Below are positions 60,423-64,000 of a stretch of 64,000 bases of DNA, in pieces (within the stretch, counting starts at the first letter, position 1; each line of letters opens with the position of its first letter). Source of the stretch: Methylobacterium radiotolerans JCM 2831 (GTDB taxonomy: Bacteria > Pseudomonadota > Alphaproteobacteria > Rhizobiales > Beijerinckiaceae). Location of the stretch: NCBI RefSeq assembly GCF_000019725.1, contig NC_010505.1:5564001-5628000 (forward strand), written 5' to 3'. Made by a program: the position numbers and the translations under genes. The notes below the pieces were generated by a model. The model made no database searches and had not been told where the DNA came from. It saw only the letters and a program-made list of their open reading frames with translations.

Positions 60423-60694
60423 TGCCCGTGACCGCCGCCGACCGCTCCCGCCTCCAAGCCGCGATAGCCCGGGCACGCGCGGATAGACCGGACCCGGACT
60501 TTCTCGACCGGGCCGGCCACCAGCGGGTCGCCTACGACGCGGTCGTGGCGAACCCGGCGCTGGTCATCCGTGCCCGCCGCGTCGGTGACTGCCTGCCGCT
60601 GGTTCGGGCGGCTGAGCGCGCCGCGGGCAAGGACAACGTCAGCACGTTCATGCTGGCCGTGCTGATCGGCAAGCTCGTGAGGGGAGAGGCATGA
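60422..60694 (+). CDS. small hypothetical phage protein
   Basis: 90 residues: TAADRSRLQAAIARARADRP, VAYDAVVANPALVIRARRVG, LVRAAERAAGKDNVSTFMLA. Mostly helical. ATGA overlaps on both sides. Confidence 0.55.
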   Translation: MPVTAADRSRLQAAIARARADRPDPDFLDRAGHQRVAYDAVVANPALVIRARRVGDCLPLVRAAERAAGKDNVSTFMLAVLIGKLVRGEA

Positions 60695-61313
60695 CCGAAG
60701 CCTGGACAGACCGCATCTTCACCAACTCGGGGCCCCTGCCGCTCCGGTCGGAGAGCCCGGACGACGGTCTTTCCGTGGAGGACCTCGTCCCGCACGGTTG
60801 GGCGCCCGGCGGTTACATGGGCCGCTGCCAGGACTGTAAGGAAGTCCATGTCGGCTGCGCCAAGCGCTCCCGACGCTGCCGTCCCTGCGCGGTGACGTCC
60901 TGGAGGCCTATCGCAACCGGCCGACTTGGCGGGTTGGCAACAACGGCTTCCCGACGGACCGCGACGTCTGGGTCTGGAAATACTCGGACGACACCAGGAC
61001 CGTCGAGCTCCTGCGCGGGCGAGACGTCGACGGCGAGTTCATGCGGGAGGGCGAGGACTGGCCAGCCGACTTCGGGCTGGGGAACGTCATCTGCTGGATC
61101 GACGTCGAGGAGTGCCCGGAACTCACCGCCGAGGCGGTCGGTGACATCGTCGAGAGCCTTCCCAACTTGTTCGGCTGCCTCGACCACATCGTCGAGGACT
61201 GGCTGCATCTGCTCGCCCTGCAGGCGGTAGCCGACGGGCATCGCGACGCTCGGGCCATCGCGGCGGCCGCGCTCAAGAGCCGCGAGCTCACGTTCTCCCG
61301 ATACTACGGCTGA
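60691..61313 (+). pseudogene. frameshifted zinc-knuckle phage protein gene
   Basis: The first ~66 codons (LRSESPDDGLSVEDLVPHGW, MGRCQDCKEVHVGCAKRSRR, CRPCA) read in one frame; then the same frame gives Ser/Thr/Arg-rich nonsense to 61230, while the +2 frame continues sensibly as VLEAYRNRPTWRVGNNGF, DRDVWVWKYSDDTRTVELLR, GNVICWIDVEECPELTAEAV and ends at 61313. The shift is near 60885-60900. Either one gene with a one-base indel, or two genes whose second start was lost. Confidence 0.55.
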
Positions 61314-61320
61314 GGGCACC

Positions 61321-61632
61321 ATGACCGAGGGCGAGCGCAACCAAATCCTCAACCGGGTCTTCGCGGTCATCCGGGACCGCGCTGCGGAGATGCGAAAGTC
61401 CAGCGACTTCTACGAGAGCTCGTACGTCGCCGGCGAGATCGCGCGGCTGCCCGGGTACATCGTCCCCCGCGTGGACGCCGGGCTCATCCACGACCCGGTC
61501 GTCGTCTCCCACGAGGAGTTCACGACCCTCTGGAACGGCTTGCGTTGGCGAGGCGCCGAGGTGCCCGACTTCGACTGGCTGGACCGCCTGAAGGGGCGCG
61601 TCGATGCCCAGCTATCCGAGGACGAGGAATGA
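61321..61632 (+). CDS. hypothetical phage protein
   Basis: 103 residues: EGERNQILNRVFAVIRDRAA, RLPGYIVPRVDAGLIHDPVV, VSHEEFTTLWNGLRWRGAEV. No family. 4-bp overlap with the next gene. Confidence 0.55.
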   Translation: MTEGERNQILNRVFAVIRDRAAEMRKSSDFYESSYVAGEIARLPGYIVPRVDAGLIHDPVVVSHEEFTTLWNGLRWRGAEVPDFDWLDRLKGRVDAQLSEDEE

Positions 61633-61916
61633 CCGTCACCGCACCCTTCGCAGGCCACGCCCTGGCCCGGGCGCTGGCGTCCGAGCCGGAGGCGCGGGTC
61701 GACCTCCCGTACCCGCTCCTGTTGCTTCTCGCCCGGCAGGCGGTGGCTGCAGGCCTCTGGGCGCCGCCGGCCGGCGTCCCGGTTGAGGAGGCGCTCGACG
61801 TGTTCGCCGGCGGGCTGCGCCTCAACCCTCAGGGCGAGACTTTCATCTCGGGCGAGGCGGACGTCGAGGAGGTCACCATCCATCCGGACGGCACCCGCAC
61901 GTCGAGGCTGACGTGA
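61629..61916 (+). CDS. hypothetical phage protein
   Basis: 95 residues: FAGHALARALASEPEARVDL, LLLLLARQAVAAGLWAPPAG, EEALDVFAGGLRLNPQGETF. No family; overlaps the GTG of the last gene. Confidence 0.55.
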   Translation: MTVTAPFAGHALARALASEPEARVDLPYPLLLLLARQAVAAGLWAPPAGVPVEEALDVFAGGLRLNPQGETFISGEADVEEVTIHPDGTRTSRLT

Positions 61917-62161
61917 CCGAGACAACCCTCCGCCGCCAAGCCGTCCTCACGCACATGGTGGCGCCCCGCCTCGCGCGCCTGGAGAACCCGGTGACTACCG
62001 TGGACCGGGTCACGAACACCATGGTCGGCCTGATGCAGGCTGAGCTCCGGGATCGGCGCCAGGTCCTCGGCGACGGCGCCTTCGTGGCCTGCATGATCGA
62101 GGAGATCGCCGCCCGGGTCGTCATCCTGGCGGACATGGCGGCCGAGCGCGAAGCACCCTGA
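61913..62161 (+). CDS. hypothetical phage protein, GTG start
   Basis: 82 residues: TTLRRQAVLTHMVAPRLARL, VDRVTNTMVGLMQAELRDRR, FVACMIEEIAARVVILADMA. Last gene of the element; no family. Confidence 0.55.
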   Translation: MTETTLRRQAVLTHMVAPRLARLENPVTTVDRVTNTMVGLMQAELRDRRQVLGDGAFVACMIEEIAARVVILADMAAEREAP

Positions 62162-62168
62162 GGGGGCC

Positions 62169-62236
62169 GGATACCTCCCATCGAGGTGGTATCCCGGTGG
62201 TATCCTGCGGTCGTGCATTCAGCCGGGGATACCACC
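62169..62236. repeat. four GGWGGTATCC repeats beside tRNA-Gly (candidate integrase arm sites)
   Basis: GGTGGTATCC at 62185-62194 and 62196-62205 (11-bp period, plus), and on the minus strand GGAGGTATCC at 62169-62178 and GGTGGTATCC at 62227-62236. They lie 51 bp from the 3' end of a tRNA, where integrative elements often have arm-type integrase or excisionase sites. Confidence 0.55.
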
Positions 62237-62286
62237 GCAGGGCGCCTAAGCGCCTGCCTAGACTGCCGTTATCGATGGGGGAGAAG

Positions 62287-62360
62287 TGGAGCGGGTGAAG
62301 GGAATCGAACCCTCGTATTCAGCTTGGAAGGCTGCTGCTCTACCATTGAGCTACACCCGC
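62287..62360 (-). tRNA. tRNA-Gly (anticodon UCC)
   Basis: On the minus strand the 74-nt sequence forms a complete cloverleaf: acceptor GCGGGTG/CACCCGC, D-arm with AGCTCAATGGTAGAGC, anticodon loop CTTCCAA (UCC) and the T-arm GAGGGTTCGATTCCCTTC, discriminator T and encoded CCA (62287-62289). Its 3' end faces the mobile element. Confidence 0.97.
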
Positions 62361-62458
62361 GCGGGCGGATCGTTAGCACGCCGGGTCGGCCGTGAGAAGG
62401 TGGGGCGGGATCGCCGCCGCGCGGGCGAGGTCCCGAATCCGCAGCGTCGCCGGCCGGC

Positions 62459-62980
62459 TCACAGGCACGGGTTCATGACAGGCTCGCGCGGGATCGAGAG
62501 CAGGTCGTCGACCCGGGCGCGCAGGCCCGCGGCGCCGCCGGTCCGCAGGGCCTCGTACAGGGCCTCCGCGTCGCGGCCGCAGACCGCGCCGGGCCGCTGC
62601 TCCGGTTCCGTCGTCCCGTCGTGCGGCGGGACGGTCCTGTCCGGGGCGTTGTCGGCGATGAACCGATCGATGCGCGCGAGCGCGGCGCGCAGTTCCTGCT
62701 GGAAGTCCGGGTCGGCGCCGGCGTGGCACGCCTGTCCGACGGCGCGCATCGCCTGCAGGATGCCGCGCATGCACAGCACCGCACCCTTGCCGGTCCGGTC
62801 GAGCTTCGTGACGGTGTCGCCGCGCCGGATGGTCTGGATCCCGTTCACGAGCGCCTCCGCCGATCCCGATCCGGCCTGCCCGGGAGCCTCCGAGGACACC
62901 GCCAGGAACGCGCAGGCCGCGGCGGCGCAGCCGACGATCAGGGATCGCGGTCGGGACGGCGTGCGTGTCGTCAGGCGCAT
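62459..62980 (-). CDS. secreted hypothetical protein
   Basis: 173 residues with a signal peptide (SLIVGCAAAACAFLAVSSEA). Body: ALVNGIQTIRRGDTVTKLDR, GAVLCMRGILQAMRAVGQAC, FQQELRAALARIDRFIADNA. Cysteines in VLCMR, QACHAG, VCGRD and NPCL. No family recognised. Unrelated to the element; 1 gene from the BKACE gene. Confidence 0.6.
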   Translation of the reverse strand: MRLTTRTPSRPRSLIVGCAAAACAFLAVSSEAPGQAGSGSAEALVNGIQTIRRGDTVTKLDRTGKGAVLCMRGILQAMRAVGQACHAGADPDFQQELRAALARIDRFIADNAPDRTVPPHDGTTEPEQRPGAVCGRDAEALYEALRTGGAAGLRARVDDLLSIPREPVMNPCL

Positions 62981-63029
62981 GGATCCGGCGCCGTCTCCAC
63001 CGCGCGGCCGCGGCAACGTCCGCGCGCGA

Positions 63030-63872
63030 TCAGCCCAGGCCCAGGGCGGCGCGGGCCTCCGCGGGCGTGGCGACGCGGCGACCGTGGCGGGCCACCGCCT
63101 CGGCGGCGAGGCCGACGAGCTCGGCGTTGCCGGCCGCCAGACGGTCCTTCGTCACCCGGATGTTGTCCTCCAGGCCGGTGCGGACCGCGTCGGCGCCGCG
63201 GGCGAGCGCCCAGTCCATCACGATCGCCTGGTTGCGGCCGATCCCGGCCGCCGTCCAGGTCGCCTCCGGCAGGATCCGGCGGGTCTCGGCGAGCAGGATG
63301 TCGAGGAGGTGCTCCTCGGCCGGCATCGCGTTCTGGACGCCCATCACGAACTGCACGTGCGGGCGCGCGTCGATCAGGCCCGCCTCCACGAGGCGCTTGG
63401 CCCCGTGCAGGTGCGAGAGGTCGAAGATCTCGATCTCGGGCCGGACGCCGTACTGCTTCATCTGGCCGGCGAGGTCGGTCACGAGGCTCGCCGAATTCTC
63501 GTAGACGATCGTCGGGAAGTTGACCGAGCCGGTGGACAGGGAGGCCATGTCGGGCCGGTGCCTGAGCGAGAGGCCGCGGGCGGCCGGGTCGCGCCCGCGC
63601 CCGCCGGTCGAGAACTGCACGATCATCCCCGGGCAGTGCCGGCGCAGCCCCTCCTGCACGGCGGCGAACTTGTCCGGGTCGGAGGAGGGCGACTCGTCGT
63701 CGTTGCGCACGTGGATGTGGCAGAGCGTGGCGCCCGCCTCGAACGCCTGATGGGTCGACTCGATCTGCTCGGCCACGGTGACCGGAACGGCCGGGTTGTC
63801 CTTCTTGCGCGGCACCGAGCCGGTGATCGCCACCGCGATCACCACGGGTGCGTCGCTCCGGGATCCTGCCAT
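63030..63872 (-). CDS. BKACE-family (DUF849) beta-keto acid cleavage enzyme
   Basis: 280 residues of the Kce TIM barrel. Metal-binding His pair in CHIHVRNDDESPS; other blocks: MIVQFSTGGRGRDPAARG, SLSTGSVNFPTIVYEN, EIEIFDLSHLHGAKRLVEAG (second His site), FVMGVQNAMPAEEHLL and AAGIGRNQAIVMDWALARGADAVRTGLED. The family cleaves beta-keto acids with acetyl-CoA to acetoacetate plus a new CoA ester (Kce of lysine fermentation, or carnitine and other branches). Substrate not assignable here. Confidence 0.92.
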   Translation of the reverse strand: MAGSRSDAPVVIAVAITGSVPRKKDNPAVPVTVAEQIESTHQAFEAGATLCHIHVRNDDESPSSDPDKFAAVQEGLRRHCPGMIVQFSTGGRGRDPAARGLSLRHRPDMASLSTGSVNFPTIVYENSASLVTDLAGQMKQYGVRPEIEIFDLSHLHGAKRLVEAGLIDARPHVQFVMGVQNAMPAEEHLLDILLAETRRILPEATWTAAGIGRNQAIVMDWALARGADAVRTGLEDNIRVTKDRLAAGNAELVGLAAEAVARHGRRVATPAEARAALGLG

Positions 63873-64000
63873 TCGCCTGTCCTCCCTGCCTCATCCGGGT
63901 TCCGCGACCGGGATAGCGCCGCGGAACCCGGATCTGAACCGCCCGGCGCGGGCGGCAGGTCCGTGTGCGGGACATCTCCGGCCGGATGACAGCCGCGACC

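Larger units (their letters stand above)
43423..62240. mobile_element. integrated phage-like or satellite-like element
   Basis: Bounded on the left by a tyrosine integrase next to a truncated alcohol dehydrogenase and on the right by repeats beside tRNA-Gly. Content: replication and recombination genes (Rep-like, primase-helicase, RuvC chimera), metallophosphoesterase, DUF5664 nucleotide hydrolase, AAA+ ATPase, many overlapping small genes. No capsid, portal, terminase, tail or lysis genes seen. Limits are approximate: I found no direct repeat of the tRNA 3' end near the integrase. The 44.3-45.5 kb part (ampC, IS1182 fragment) may be a separate insertion. Confidence 0.7.

Noticed and set aside
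1..64000. CRISPR arrays, rRNA genes, tmRNA
   Set aside because: No regularly spaced repeats with unique spacers and no rRNA-like sequence were seen; the only array-like structures are short (two to four repeats).

Overview
The window is GC-rich bacterial chromosome. Its gene content (NodT-type outer membrane factor, HlyD/DHA2 efflux, several sulfite-oxidase-fold molybdoenzymes, PRISE-type reductase, small Gly/Tyr-rich secreted proteins, IS5 and IS1182 remnants) fits an alphaproteobacterium of the order Hyphomicrobiales, most likely close to Methylobacterium. The assignment rests on gene style and recalled relatives, not on a marker gene; the only RNA gene seen is a tRNA-Gly(UCC).

Layout. 0-5.8 kb: edge of a secreted phospholipase A2-like gene, then a tripartite drug-efflux operon (HlyD adaptor, DHA2 pump, NodT channel, minus strand) diverging from its TetR regulator. 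5.9-9.5 kb: IS5 transposase remnant fused to a fragment of an ABC solute-binding protein, a crotonase and a VOC dioxygenase. 9.5-14 kb: two YceI proteins around a cytochrome b561 gene broken by an in-frame stop, a LysR gene, and a divergent HxlR regulator/NAD(P)H-quinone reductase pair. 14.2-23.3 kb: an ECF sigma/anti-sigma operon and three further transcription units that share a 27-bp promoter pattern, GGAATA-N14-GCATCYC. They encode two YVTN beta-propellers, two sulfite-oxidase-fold enzymes, a c-type cytochrome, a Met-rich DUF305 protein and a COG4315 protein. This looks like a self-contained periplasmic redox or sulfur-stress regulon. 23.3-43.2 kb: nucleotidyl cyclase, YeiH-type exporter, phosphoglycerate mutase-like, BtuF-like, amine oxidase, a second close sulfite-oxidase paralogue, then a cluster of electrophile/aldehyde detoxification enzymes (quinone reductase, PRISE reductase, alpha/beta hydrolase, old yellow enzyme, DJ-1/PfpI, aldo-keto reductase).

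43.4-62.24 kb: an integrated mobile element inserted between a truncated alcohol dehydrogenase and tRNA-Gly. It carries a short tyrosine integrase, an ampC beta-lactamase truncated by an IS1182 fragment, a winged-helix Rep-like protein, a giant primase-helicase, a RuvC chimera, a metallophosphoesterase, a DUF5664-type nucleotide hydrolase, an AAA+ ATPase operon and a run of overlapping small phage-type genes, including a zinc-ribbon protein with a DUF2829/Tad2-like (anti-Thoeris) domain. No capsid, portal, terminase, tail or lysis gene is recognisable, so it is a satellite-like or plasmid-like element or a decayed prophage. Four GGWGGTATCC repeats lie beside the tRNA.

A recurring feature is the interruption of otherwise intact reading frames by single stop codons without frameshift (cytochrome b561, two small proteins, metallophosphoesterase, DUF5664 protein). 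A dispersed degenerate intergenic repeat (core GTCTGCTTYYGACCYAACCC) occurs about six times. 62.4-64 kb returns to chromosomal genes (a secreted protein and a BKACE/DUF849 enzyme).
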